Source: Alphaproteobacteria bacterium (GTDB lineage Bacteria > Pseudomonadota > Alphaproteobacteria > Rhizobiales > Aestuariivirgaceae). From it: 33,075 bases of DNA. Below are positions 24,892-32,536 of the stretch, in pieces. The DNA lies in contig JAHEBA010000037.1 in assembly GCA_024642465.1 (NCBI GenBank), forward strand, positions 1-33,075, written 5' to 3'. The notes beneath the pieces are model-generated. The model saw only the letters and a program-made list of their open reading frames with translations, made no database searches and had not been told where the DNA came from. Numbering within the stretch: the first letter of the stretch is position 1; each line of letters opens with the position of its first letter. The position numbers were made by a program, and so were the translations under genes.

Positions 24892-25830
24892 ATGGAATTG
24901 CGTGATCCTGAAACCACCCGTGTTGCCGTGCTGATGGGCGGCTGGTCGCACGAGCGCGAGGTGTCGCTGTCGTCGGGCAAGGCATGCGCGAAGGCACTGG
25001 ACGATGCCGGTTTCCAGGTCACCATGATCGACGTGCAGCCCAACATCATCGAGCAACTGACCGAGGCCCGGCCCGATGTCGCGTTCAATGCGCTGCACGG
25101 AAAGTGGGGCGAGGATGGGCGCGTACAGGCGATCCTCGAGACGCTGAAAATCCCCTACACCCATTCGGGCGTGCTGGCATCGGCGCTGGCGATGGACAAG
25201 CACCTGTGCAAGGCCGCGCTGTCGAAGATGAAGATGCCGGTCGTCGACGACATGATCGTCACGGTGGAGGAAGTGCTCAATACCGAGGTGATGCCGCTTC
25301 CCTACGTGGTCAAGCCGGTGGACGACGGTTCGAGCGTCGGCGTGCACATCGTGGATCGCGGCTCCAACTCTCTGGCGGACATGCTTCAGGCCGATGGCCT
25401 GTCGATGGACGAAAGGGTCATGGTCGAGCGGTTCGTGCCGGGGCGCGAGCTGACCTGCGCGGTGATGGGCAACGTGGCGCTCGGCGTCATCGATATCGTG
25501 CCGAAGATCGGTTTCTATGACTATGCCGCCAAGTACCAGGCCGGCGGGTCGGAGCACATACTGCCCGCCGACATTCCGCAGCACATTTACCGCCGGGTTC
25601 AGCGTCTGGCCCTGATGGCGCACATGGAGATCGGCTGCAAGGGCGTGTCGCGGTCGGACTTCCGCTACAACGACACAGAAGGCAGCGAAGGCGAGCTGAT
25701 CTTTCTGGAAATCAACACCCAGCCCGGCATGACGCCAACGTCGCTGGTGCCGGAGATGGCGGCCCATGCCGGCCACAGCTTCGCCCAGCTGGTGACGTGG
25801 ATGGTGAACGACGCGGGGCTGGACAGATGA
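24892..25830 (+). CDS. ddl: D-alanine--D-alanine ligase
   Basis: A 312-residue ATP-grasp enzyme making the D-Ala-D-Ala dipeptide used by MurF. Markers are VLMGGWSHEREVSLSSG at the N-terminus, the substrate loop ALHGKWGEDGRVQ, SGVLASALAMDKHLCK, VVKPVDDGSSVGV (ATP-binding Lys), and the metal-binding end FLEINTQPGMTPTSL. The length fits DdlB. ATG 24892 lies 17 bases after murB. Its stop overlaps the ftsQ ATG (ATGA), which confirms the downstream start. Confidence 0.95.
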   Translation: MELRDPETTRVAVLMGGWSHEREVSLSSGKACAKALDDAGFQVTMIDVQPNIIEQLTEARPDVAFNALHGKWGEDGRVQAILETLKIPYTHSGVLASALAMDKHLCKAALSKMKMPVVDDMIVTVEEVLNTEVMPLPYVVKPVDDGSSVGVHIVDRGSNSLADMLQADGLSMDERVMVERFVPGRELTCAVMGNVALGVIDIVPKIGFYDYAAKYQAGGSEHILPADIPQHIYRRVQRLALMAHMEIGCKGVSRSDFRYNDTEGSEGELIFLEINTQPGMTPTSLVPEMAAHAGHSFAQLVTWMVNDAGLDR

Positions 25831-26714
25831 GGGCGCCTGATCCCGAGCGCACGCTGAGACGCATCAAGGCCAGCCCGCTGGCTGCGGTCGGACGGATTTT
25901 CCTGGCTGCCGGCGATCAGGTGGCGCAGCGGCGCAGCACGCGGTTTGCGGTGCGCAGCGGCGCGGTGTCGATGCTCGCGGCAGTCATCGGTTATGGCCTG
26001 CTGGCCGGCGATCACCTCAATGACCCGTCAGGCGGAACGCGCGGACTGGCGGCGCAGGTCTCGTCGTATTTCGGTTACGCTGCCGAAGATTTGCGCATCC
26101 ACGGGCTGGAGCGGATGCCGCCAGAGGCCGTGATGAAGGCGATCGGGGTGATGCCCGGCGGGTCGCTGCTTGGTTTCGATGCCAACCACGCTCGCCGCAT
26201 CCTGCTCAACCTGGATTGGGTGAAGCAGGCATCGGTGCGGGTGCTGCCGCCCAACCGGCTCGAGGTCGAAGTGTCTGAACGCGAGCCGTTCGCGGTGTGG
26301 CAGCGCGATGGCCTCTACTATGTGATCGACCGGGAAGGCATGGCCATGGCCAGCTTCGATGCCCGCCGGTTTGCCGGCCTGATGCTGGTTTCCGGCGATG
26401 GCGCGCAGGAAGAAGTTTCGCAACTCGTTAACCAACTTGAAGCCTGGCCGGCGTTACAGTCTCAGGTGAAGGCCGCCGCGCGGGTTGGCAACCGCCGCTG
26501 GACACTGCATTTCGCAGGCGGGCGCAGGGCGTTGCTGCCGGAAACAGGCGTTGAAGCGGCGCTTGCAAGGCTGGCCGATCTTGAGGCGCGGCACCGGGTG
26601 CTAGAAAGCGGCATCCGCGAGATCGACCTCAGGCTGGCAGACAGCGCCGTGCTGGTGCCGTTCGAGACGACGGCGGACAAGGCCGGCGACAAGGTTGCAG
26701 CGCGGCAGAAGTGA
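25827..26714 (+). CDS. ftsQ: cell division protein FtsQ
   Basis: A 295-residue bitopic protein with a basic cytoplasmic N-terminus (about 1-45), one membrane helix (about 50-66, SMLAAVIGYGLLAGDHL), a POTRA domain starting DLRIHGLERMPPEAVMKAIGVMPG, and a beta domain with VSEREPFAVWQRDG and YYVIDREGMAM. It bridges early and late divisome proteins through FtsB/FtsL. ATG 25827 overlaps the ddl stop by four bases and is chosen over an upstream in-frame start at 25797. A 76-bp gap with an 11-bp direct repeat separates it from ftsA. Confidence 0.93.
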   Translation: MRAPDPERTLRRIKASPLAAVGRIFLAAGDQVAQRRSTRFAVRSGAVSMLAAVIGYGLLAGDHLNDPSGGTRGLAAQVSSYFGYAAEDLRIHGLERMPPEAVMKAIGVMPGGSLLGFDANHARRILLNLDWVKQASVRVLPPNRLEVEVSEREPFAVWQRDGLYYVIDREGMAMASFDARRFAGLMLVSGDGAQEEVSQLVNQLEAWPALQSQVKAAARVGNRRWTLHFAGGRRALLPETGVEAALARLADLEARHRVLESGIREIDLRLADSAVLVPFETTADKAGDKVAARQK

Positions 26715-26736
26715 CCGGGGGCGGTCGGAGCGCTGG

Positions 26737-26787
26737 TGTGGGTGAGTGTGGCAACGCCATCATCGGGCGTGCCGTTTGTGGGTGAGT
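26737..26787 (+). repeat. 11-bp direct repeat between ftsQ and ftsA
   Basis: TGTGGGTGAGT occurs at 26737-26747 and again at 26777-26787, exactly 40 bp apart. The second copy ends three bases before the ftsA ATG and supplies its ribosome binding site (GGTGAG). It may be a protein-binding pair, an internal promoter element or a short duplication. Confidence 0.5.
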
Positions 26788-26790
26788 AGA

Positions 26791-28113
26791 ATGAAAGTCG
26801 TTCCTTTTCCGTCGACCAGCACATCCGGAGGCGCCACAGTCTCCGCAGCGGCATCACGCATTGCCGCGCTTGACATCGGTTCCACGAAAATCTGTTGCCT
26901 GATCGGCGAGATGCAGGGTGGCCGGCGGCGCGCCGTCGACGAGCGGGTTCCCGCCATCAAGGTGATTGGCAGCGGTCATTGCCGGGCAGCCGGTGTGCGC
27001 GGCGGCAATGTGATCGACGTGCACGAGGCAGAGCAATCGGTGCGCACGGCCATGGAGCAGGCCGAGCGGATGGCCGGCGTCACCTTGAGCGAGGTCTACC
27101 TCAACCTCTCCGGAACGCGCACACGCAGCATTCACGCAACCGGCAAGGTGGAACTCGCCGGCGGCGTCGTTGACGAGACCGCAAAGCGTCAGGCCATCAT
27201 GGATGCGATGTCGCGGGTCGACCTGCGCGGCAGCGCAATCGTTCACGTGTCGATTTCCCACTATCGCCTTGACGAGGCGCGCGGCATCCGCAGCCCCGAA
27301 GGCATGCACGGGCAGGTGCTGGGTGTCGAGATCAACGCCGTACTGGCGGACCCCAATGCGCTTGCCAACCTGAGCCTGGTGATGGAGCGCTGCCATCTCG
27401 ACGTGGCAGGTTTCGTGGTGTCGCCGCACGCGTCGGCTCGGTCCGTCCTGCTCGAGGACGAGATGGAACTGGGCGTGGTACTGGTGGAACTGGGCGGAGG
27501 AACGACGTCCTGGGCGGTGTTCAACGAAGACGTCATGCTGCATGCGGGTGCGATCCCGGTTGGTTCGCACCACGTGACCGCCGACATTGCCCGTGGCCTC
27601 AACACGCCTATTGCCCATGCCGAGCGGGTGAAGACGCTGTGGGGCTCCGCTGTGCCGGCGATGCTGGACGAGCGTGAACTGATTACCTGCCCGATCCTGG
27701 GCGAGACCGGCACCCATGCGGTCAACCGGGTGCCGCGGTCGATGATCTGCGGGGTAATACGCCCGCGCATGGAAGAGGTTTTCGAACTGGTGCGCGAGCG
27801 CATCGAGCAGGTGCCGGCGGTGCGTCAGGTTGTTCGCCGGGTCGTGCTCAGCGGCGGCGGAAGCCAGCTCAACGGCGTGGAACAGCTGGCCGGTGAAATT
27901 CTCGGCCGTGGCGTGCGCATTGCGCGTCCGCATCGCTTCGACGGGTTGCCGGATGCCATGTCGCAGCCGGGATTTGCCGTGGCCTCCGGGTTGCTGCGTT
28001 ATGGCCTGGCGCCTGACATGCAGGCGGCCAATCTGGGGCAGATCATTGCCGGGGCCGGGCATGATGCGGGCTATTTCCGCCGTGTCGGCCAGTGGCTGAG
28101 GGAAAGCTTCTGA
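26791..28113 (+). CDS. ftsA: cell division protein FtsA
   Basis: A 440-residue actin-like ATPase that tethers FtsZ to the membrane. Phosphate 1 is [17 protein letters not shown] (about residues 24-40). The SHS2 (1C) domain follows, with [17 protein letters not shown]. Phosphate 2 is [16 protein letters not shown], the adenosine motif is [17 protein letters not shown], and a C-terminal amphipathic segment [10 protein letters not shown] serves as the membrane anchor. ATG 26791 is chosen over an in-frame upstream start at 26746, which lacks family sequence. Codon use and length are ordinary. Confidence 0.95.
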   Translation: MKVVPFPSTSTSGGATVSAAASRIAALDIGSTKICCLIGEMQGGRRRAVDERVPAIKVIGSGHCRAAGVRGGNVIDVHEAEQSVRTAMEQAERMAGVTLSEVYLNLSGTRTRSIHATGKVELAGGVVDETAKRQAIMDAMSRVDLRGSAIVHVSISHYRLDEARGIRSPEGMHGQVLGVEINAVLADPNALANLSLVMERCHLDVAGFVVSPHASARSVLLEDEMELGVVLVELGGGTTSWAVFNEDVMLHAGAIPVGSHHVTADIARGLNTPIAHAERVKTLWGSAVPAMLDERELITCPILGETGTHAVNRVPRSMICGVIRPRMEEVFELVRERIEQVPAVRQVVRRVVLSGGGSQLNGVEQLAGEILGRGVRIARPHRFDGLPDAMSQPGFAVASGLLRYGLAPDMQAANLGQIIAGAGHDAGYFRRVGQWLRESF

Positions 28114-28183
28114 CGAGGCGTTGCCTGCCGGTAAACGCCCTGCGCCGGAAATGCCCAATTTTTCGCGCCCCGGTAAGGTGTCG

Positions 28184-28198
28184 TTAACCTTTTATTAT
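28184..28198 (+). promoter_or_regulatory. candidate CtrA box / -10 element before ftsZ
   Basis: TTAA-N7-TTAT matches seven of eight positions of the CtrA consensus TTAA-N7-TTAA. The same bases include TATTAT (28193-28198), a good -10, in an AT-rich island of a GC-rich gap 55 bases upstream of the ftsZ ATG. In Caulobacter CtrA represses ftsZ from a site overlapping the promoter, so the arrangement fits cell-cycle control. Confidence 0.5.
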
Positions 28199-28252
28199 GG
28201 ATTTGGAAACCAGAATGCCGGTCAGGGGAACATCCAGATCGGACGCCAAATC

Positions 28253-29809
28253 ATGCCAATCAAGCTTTCAGTGCCAGATTCAGCCGAATTGAAACCCAGA
28301 ATCACCGTGTTCGGGGTCGGCGGAGCCGGCGGCAACGCGGTAAACAACATGATCGAATCGAACCTCGAGGGGGTCGAGTTCGTGGTCGCGAACACCGATG
28401 CGCAGGCAATTCTGCAAAGTTCGGCGGAACGGCGCATCCAGATGGGCACCAACCTAACGCAGGGGCTGGGCGCCGGATCTCACCCGCAAGTTGGCGCAGG
28501 GGCTGCCGAAGAGGCGCTTCCTGAAATCCTGGACCACCTGGCCGGGTCGCACATGGTGTTCATCACCGCGGGCATGGGCGGTGGCACCGGCACGGGCGCT
28601 GCACCGGTCATCGCGCGCGCAGCCAAGGAGCAGGGCATCCTTACGGTCGGGGTGGTCACCAAGCCGTTCCACTTCGAAGGCCAGCGCCGGATGCTGACTG
28701 CAGAACGCGGCATCGAGCAGCTTGCCAAGCACGTCGATACGCTGATCGTGATCCCCAACCAGAACCTGTTCCGCGTTGCCAACGAGAAGACGACCTTTGC
28801 CGCCGCCTTCGCGATGGCCGACCAGGTGCTGTATTCCGGCGTTGCCTCCATTACGGAGCTGATGACCAAGGACGGCCTGATCAACCTCGACTTTGCAGAC
28901 GTGCGCGCCATCATGTCCGAGATGGGCAAGGCAATGATGGGTACGGGCGAAGCCTCGGGCGAAAAGCGCGCCATCGAGGCTGCGGAGGCCGCCATCTCCA
29001 ACCCGCTGCTGGACGATGTGTCGATGCGCGGCGCGCGTGGCCTGCTGATCTCCATTTCCGGCGGTCCGGACCTGACACTGTACGAAGTCGACGAAGCAGC
29101 AACCCGTATCCGCGAGGAAGTGGATCCGGAAGCCAACATCATTCTCGGCGCCACGTTCGACGAACGGCTTGAAGGCACCATGCGGGTGTCGGTTGTTGCC
29201 ACGGGCCTGGCCGAGGAAGCGCTGCAGGGCGCGGGCGATGCCAAGGAAGAGGAAGAACGCGACACCAGCTACGGCTATTACATGCCGCGCGCACCGATCC
29301 AGCCGGCTCCGCGGGCGCCGCAGCCGGCAGCGCAGGCAGAGCCTGAGCAGGCAGAAATTGCCGCCGAGGAGGAAGAGATCGCAGCCGAAGCCGGGGATGA
29401 ATTCGAGATTGCTGCCGCCGCCGCGCCGCAGCCGGCTCCGCAGCCCGCTCCGCGCCCTGTCATGGCGAACCCCCAGCCGCGGCCCCGCATGCCGTCGCAG
29501 GAAGACTTCCCGCCGATTGCCCGGGAAGCCATGGCGCGTGACAACAGCAAGATGGAGCAGGTGGCCCAGGCAGCTACGACGAAGCGCAAGGGCCTGCTTG
29601 AGCGGCTGGCCAGCGTCGGTCTCGGCGTACGCCGCGAAGAGGACAAGCCCGCTGCGCGCGAGGTGCAGGAACCCGTCATGCAGCATCGCGAACCGCAGCC
29701 GGCCGCAGCGCCCAAGGGCAACGTGCATCCGCTGCAGACGGCCATCGACCCGTCGCTTGACGACGACCAGCTGGAAATCCCGGCGTTCCTGCGGCGCCAG
29801 TCCAACTGA
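28253..29809 (+). CDS. ftsZ: cell division GTPase FtsZ
   Basis: A 518-residue tubulin-like GTPase forming the Z ring. The N-terminus [23 protein letters not shown] is nearly invariant. The tubulin signature is GGGTGTG (109-115), and the T7 catalytic loop NLDFAD is at 211-216. The GTPase core ends near residue 325. A roughly 175-residue linker rich in Ala, Pro, Gln and Glu follows, with three EIAA-type units and PQPAPQPAP, then the conserved C-terminal peptide [12 protein letters not shown] (507-518) that binds FtsA. Long linkers are normal in alphaproteobacteria. ATG 28253 is chosen from conservation; the frame is open to 28121 but unlike FtsZ there. Confidence 0.96.
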   Translation: MPIKLSVPDSAELKPRITVFGVGGAGGNAVNNMIESNLEGVEFVVANTDAQAILQSSAERRIQMGTNLTQGLGAGSHPQVGAGAAEEALPEILDHLAGSHMVFITAGMGGGTGTGAAPVIARAAKEQGILTVGVVTKPFHFEGQRRMLTAERGIEQLAKHVDTLIVIPNQNLFRVANEKTTFAAAFAMADQVLYSGVASITELMTKDGLINLDFADVRAIMSEMGKAMMGTGEASGEKRAIEAAEAAISNPLLDDVSMRGARGLLISISGGPDLTLYEVDEAATRIREEVDPEANIILGATFDERLEGTMRVSVVATGLAEEALQGAGDAKEEEERDTSYGYYMPRAPIQPAPRAPQPAAQAEPEQAEIAAEEEEIAAEAGDEFEIAAAAAPQPAPQPAPRPVMANPQPRPRMPSQEDFPPIAREAMARDNSKMEQVAQAATTKRKGLLERLASVGLGVRREEDKPAAREVQEPVMQHREPQPAAAPKGNVHPLQTAIDPSLDDDQLEIPAFLRRQSN

Positions 29810-29840
29810 CAGCCGGCAGGAACTGCAATCAATCGGCAAG

Positions 29841-29868
29841 GGGCGGGACAAGTATCCCGCCCTTTTGC
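29841..29868 (+). terminator. intrinsic terminator ending the dcw operon
   Basis: GGGCGGGA (29841-29848), loop CAAGTA and TCCCGCCC (29855-29862) are followed by TTTTGCTT. It lies 31 bases after the ftsZ stop and separates ftsZ from bamD. Confidence 0.85.
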
Positions 29869-30014
29869 TTGCAGTCACATTTCCGCCGGGTTGCTGCAGC
29901 ATTCCAGCATCAGCCACAGGTGGTCTTCACTGGCAGCGCATTCATGCTTGATCTACAATGCCAGGCCATTTAGTGCATCGTGATGTTGTCTGCCGACCCA
30001 ATGGAGCCTTTCGC

Positions 30015-30905
30015 TTGCCTGACCATCTGAAAACGAGCCGTCTCGCCATGGTTGGCCTTGTCGCGCTGCTGCTGACAGGGTGCAGCAGTGGCAGCAGCCT
30101 GTTGTCGGGCGACGATGGAGAAGGCTTTGCCGCCAAGATTTTCGGGTCTGGTGATGCGGTTTCTCCAGACCTTGGGGCGGACCCGGACGGGGAACCGATT
30201 GCCCGGATGTACAATTCGGGCCTCGAAGACATCCGAAACGGAAATTATCGCACAGCGGTCAAGAAGTTTTCCGAGGTCGAGCGCCAGCACCCGTACTCCA
30301 AGTGGGCAACCAAATCGATCCTGATGCAGGCCTATGCGCAGTATCAGCGCAATGCCTATCCGGAATCGATTTCGGCGGCCGAGCGGTTCATCCAGCTGCA
30401 TCCGGGCCATCGGGACGCGGCCTATGCGCAATACCTGATCGCGCTTTGCCACTACGAGCAGATCGGCGACATGCGGCGCGACCCGACGGCGGCGCGCAAG
30501 TCGCTGGCCGAGCTTGAAGAGGTGGCGCGCCGCTACCCGGATACGCCATATGCCCAGGACGCACGCGGCAAGGCCAACCTGGCGCGTGACGTGCTGGCCG
30601 GCAAGGAGATGGAAGTCGGGCGCTATTACCAGCGCAAGAAGGCCTATCTCGCGGCCATCAACCGGTACAAGACGGTGGTGGAAACCTACCAGACATCGTC
30701 GCATACGCCTGAAGCGCTGTACCGGTTGACCGAGAACTACATGCAGTTGGGCGTCCGCTCCGAAGCCCAGACGGCGGCTGCGGTGCTGGGACACAACTAC
30801 CCGAACTCACAGTGGTACAAGGACGCCTATTCCCTGCTGCAGGGTGGGGGCCTGAGCCCGCAGGTCGACTCGGGCTCGTGGCTGTCGAGCATTTTCGGCA
30901 GCTAG
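30015..30905 (+). CDS. bamD: outer-membrane assembly lipoprotein BamD
   Basis: A 296-residue lipoprotein component of the BAM complex that inserts outer-membrane beta-barrels. The signal sequence has a basic start and lipobox LLTGC, with Cys at about residue 23. TPR-like repeats follow, with MYNSGLEDIRNGNYRTAVKKFSEVERQHPYSKWA and YPESISAAERFIQLHPGH, the hallmarks of BamD/ComL. The start is taken as TTG 30015, because GGAG lies eight bases upstream and the signal peptide length is then normal. An ATG at 29958 has no ribosome binding site and would give an untypical 42-residue leader. In many alphaproteobacteria lpxC lies before and recN after this gene; here neither is present. Confidence 0.92.
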   Translation: MPDHLKTSRLAMVGLVALLLTGCSSGSSLLSGDDGEGFAAKIFGSGDAVSPDLGADPDGEPIARMYNSGLEDIRNGNYRTAVKKFSEVERQHPYSKWATKSILMQAYAQYQRNAYPESISAAERFIQLHPGHRDAAYAQYLIALCHYEQIGDMRRDPTAARKSLAELEEVARRYPDTPYAQDARGKANLARDVLAGKEMEVGRYYQRKKAYLAAINRYKTVVETYQTSSHTPEALYRLTENYMQLGVRSEAQTAAAVLGHNYPNSQWYKDAYSLLQGGGLSPQVDSGSWLSSIFGS

Positions 30906-31564
30906 TTCCTTTTCAGCAACCATCCCATGAACGCGACGGCGCAGGCTGCGCCGATGCATTCGGCCGTGATGAAGCCGGGCAGGTCTGCCGGCCTGATGCC
31001 GGAGAAGGTGTCGGTGAAGCCGCGCGAAATTGCCACTGCCGGGTTGGCGAACGAGGTCGAGGCGGTGAACCAGTAGGCGGCGGTAATGTAAAGGCCCACG
31101 AGCCACGGCACGGCATGGGCGGCATGGCGGATGCCGCCAAGTATCACCGCCATCAGTCCGAAGGTGGCAACCCATTCGGCAAACCATTGGGCGCCGCCGG
31201 TGCGCACGGTCTGCGAGGCCTGCACGACGTCGAGTTCGAACATCAGGTGGGCGGCAAAGGTGCCGATTATGCCGCCGGACACTTGTGCGACGACGTAGGG
31301 CAGCAGTTCCTTCCAGGGCAGGTCGCGCCTGATGGCGAAGCCCAGGGATACGGCCGGGTTGAAGTGTGCGCCTGACAGCGGCCCAAGGATGGTGATCAGC
31401 ACCACGAGGATGGCGCCGGTCGGGATGGTATTGCCCAGCAGCGACACGGCGACATCGTCAGACAGCTTGTCGGCCATGATGCCGGAGCCGACAACGGTGC
31501 ACACGAGCAGGCCGGTGCCAAATGCTTCTGCGGCGAGGCGGCGCGGCAGGTCGATGGCGCTCAC
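30902..31564 (-). CDS. aqpS: aquaglyceroporin of the arsenic operon (AqpS-like)
   Basis: A 220-residue MIP-family channel with six membrane helices and two NPA half-helices, at residues 69-71 (GAHFNPAVSLG) and 174-176 (SFANPAVAISRGF). The residue after the second NPA is Val177, where most aquaporins have the selectivity-filter Arg, so the pore should be wider and less polar, suiting uncharged arsenite. The GTG start at 31564 shares a GTGA overlap with the arsC stop. In Sinorhizobium an AqpS channel replaces ArsB/Acr3 as the arsenite exit route, and the operon layout here supports the same job. The stop codon shares CTAG with the convergent bamD stop. Confidence 0.88.
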   Translation of the reverse strand: MSAIDLPRRLAAEAFGTGLLVCTVVGSGIMADKLSDDVAVSLLGNTIPTGAILVVLITILGPLSGAHFNPAVSLGFAIRRDLPWKELLPYVVAQVSGGIIGTFAAHLMFELDVVQASQTVRTGGAQWFAEWVATFGLMAVILGGIRHAAHAVPWLVGLYITAAYWFTASTSFANPAVAISRGFTDTFSGIRPADLPGFITAECIGAACAVAFMGWLLKRN

Positions 31565-32067
31565 GCGTCTGCCTCCTTGTGGATTTCCTTCAACCGGTTG
31601 GTCAGGCTCAGCCGGTCGATGCTCTCGAGCGGCAGGTTCACGAAGGCGGAAATGCGGTTGTTCATCAGCCGGTAAGTCTCGGCAAATGCCGCGGCAATCT
31701 CGGCGTCGGAACCGGTCTCGGCGGCCGGGTCCGGTACGCCCCAGTGCGCGGTCATTGGCTGGCCCGGCCATACCGGGCAGACCTCGCCGGCGGCGTTGTC
31801 GCAAACGGTGAAGATGAAATCGAGCTTCGGGGCGCCGGCTTGAGCGAATTCGTCCCAGCTCTTGGAGCGGAACGATGCGGTTTCATAGCCAAGTGATTTC
31901 AAAAGCTTGAGAGCCTGAGGGTGTGGCTCGCCCTTCGGCATGGAGCCTGCGGAGTACGAGTTGAAGCGGCCCTTGCCGAGCTTGCTGAGGATTGCTTCGG
32001 CCAGGATGGAGCGGGCGGAGTTGCCAGTGCACAGGAACAGCACGTTGTAGGTTTTCTGGTCGGTCAT
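31561..32067 (-). CDS. arsC: arsenate reductase ArsC, low-molecular-weight phosphatase type
   Basis: A 168-residue cytosolic enzyme reducing arsenate to arsenite. The catalytic loop CTGNSAR (Cys13 to Arg19, CX5R) sits right after beta-1 (YNVLFL), as in LMW-phosphatase-fold ArsC. The block LDFIFTVCDNAAGEVCPVWPG carries further cysteines, and HWGVPDPA matches the family's Asp-Pro loop. A roughly 30-residue C-terminal helical extension (RLMNNRISAFVNLPLESIDRL) is common in alphaproteobacterial members. The reductant (thioredoxin or glutaredoxin) cannot be told for sure. Four-base overlaps link it to arsR (upstream) and aqpS (downstream), indicating one operon. Confidence 0.93.
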   Translation of the reverse strand: MTDQKTYNVLFLCTGNSARSILAEAILSKLGKGRFNSYSAGSMPKGEPHPQALKLLKSLGYETASFRSKSWDEFAQAGAPKLDFIFTVCDNAAGEVCPVWPGQPMTAHWGVPDPAAETGSDAEIAAAFAETYRLMNNRISAFVNLPLESIDRLSLTNRLKEIHKEADA

Positions 32068-32417
32068 GTTGGGGTTGGTCCGTCAGCAGGATTTGCAGGA
32101 TACAAGGTCGAGAGGGGCGCACAGATTTCGCTGTCGCCCTGGCAGCAGTCTTCCATCAGCCAGGCGAGCAGGGTGCGCATGGCGGCAGGTTCGGCGCGGT
32201 AGAGAATGTTGCGGCCGTCCTTGCGGGCAGAGATCAGGCCGGTGCGGGCGAGCACGGCAAGGTGGTTGGACATGGTATTCTGCACGATCGAGAGGCGCGC
32301 GGCGATGTCGCCTGCGGCAAGCTCTTCGGGTGCGGCGCGCAAAAGCAAACGGAACACGGCAAGGCGGGTCTCGTTGGCCAGTGCGGACAGGGCGTCTATG
32401 GCTTTCAATTCATCCAT
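32064..32417 (-). CDS. arsR: ArsR-family arsenic-responsive repressor
   Basis: A 117-residue winged-helix repressor of the ArsR/SmtB family. The helix-turn-helix region is LAAGDIAARLSIVQNTMSNHLAVLARTGLI (about 33-62), with the wing RKDGRNILYRAE. The usual ELCVCDL As(III) site in the DNA-binding helix is missing. Instead Cys91, Cys92 and Cys99 (DCCQGDSEIC) lie near the C-terminus, the arrangement known from the Acidithiobacillus-type ArsR, so three-coordinate As(III) binding there is expected. ATG 32417 is chosen because the DNA-binding fold begins directly after it and an operator-like palindrome abuts it; the frame continues upstream without family sequence. It overlaps arsC by four bases. 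Confidence 0.9.
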   Translation of the reverse strand: MDELKAIDALSALANETRLAVFRLLLRAAPEELAAGDIAARLSIVQNTMSNHLAVLARTGLISARKDGRNILYRAEPAAMRTLLAWLMEDCCQGDSEICAPLSTLYPANPADGPTPT

Positions 32418-32418
32418 G

Positions 32419-32435
32419 CATCGCGATGTATCGAT
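32419..32435 (-). promoter_or_regulatory. candidate ArsR operator
   Basis: A perfect palindrome CATCGCGATG (32419-32428) is followed by ATCGAT (32430-32435), lying directly ahead of the arsR start. Possible minus-strand promoter elements TTGCAA (32453-32448) and TACATC (32430-32425) place the site over the -10 region, which is expected for autorepression. Confidence 0.45.
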
Positions 32436-32536
32436 GAAATGTGACAGTTGCAATACAGCCGCACGGGCCTGTTTCCGGCAGGCGGTTGGGGTATACAGGG
32501 CACATGTTGAAGTGAGGTCCACGAGGATTATGCGCC

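Noticed and set aside
29958..30014. ATG 29958 as the bamD start
   Set aside because: No ribosome binding site, and it would put 19 extra polar residues before the lipoprotein signal; TTG 30015 has GGAG at a good distance.
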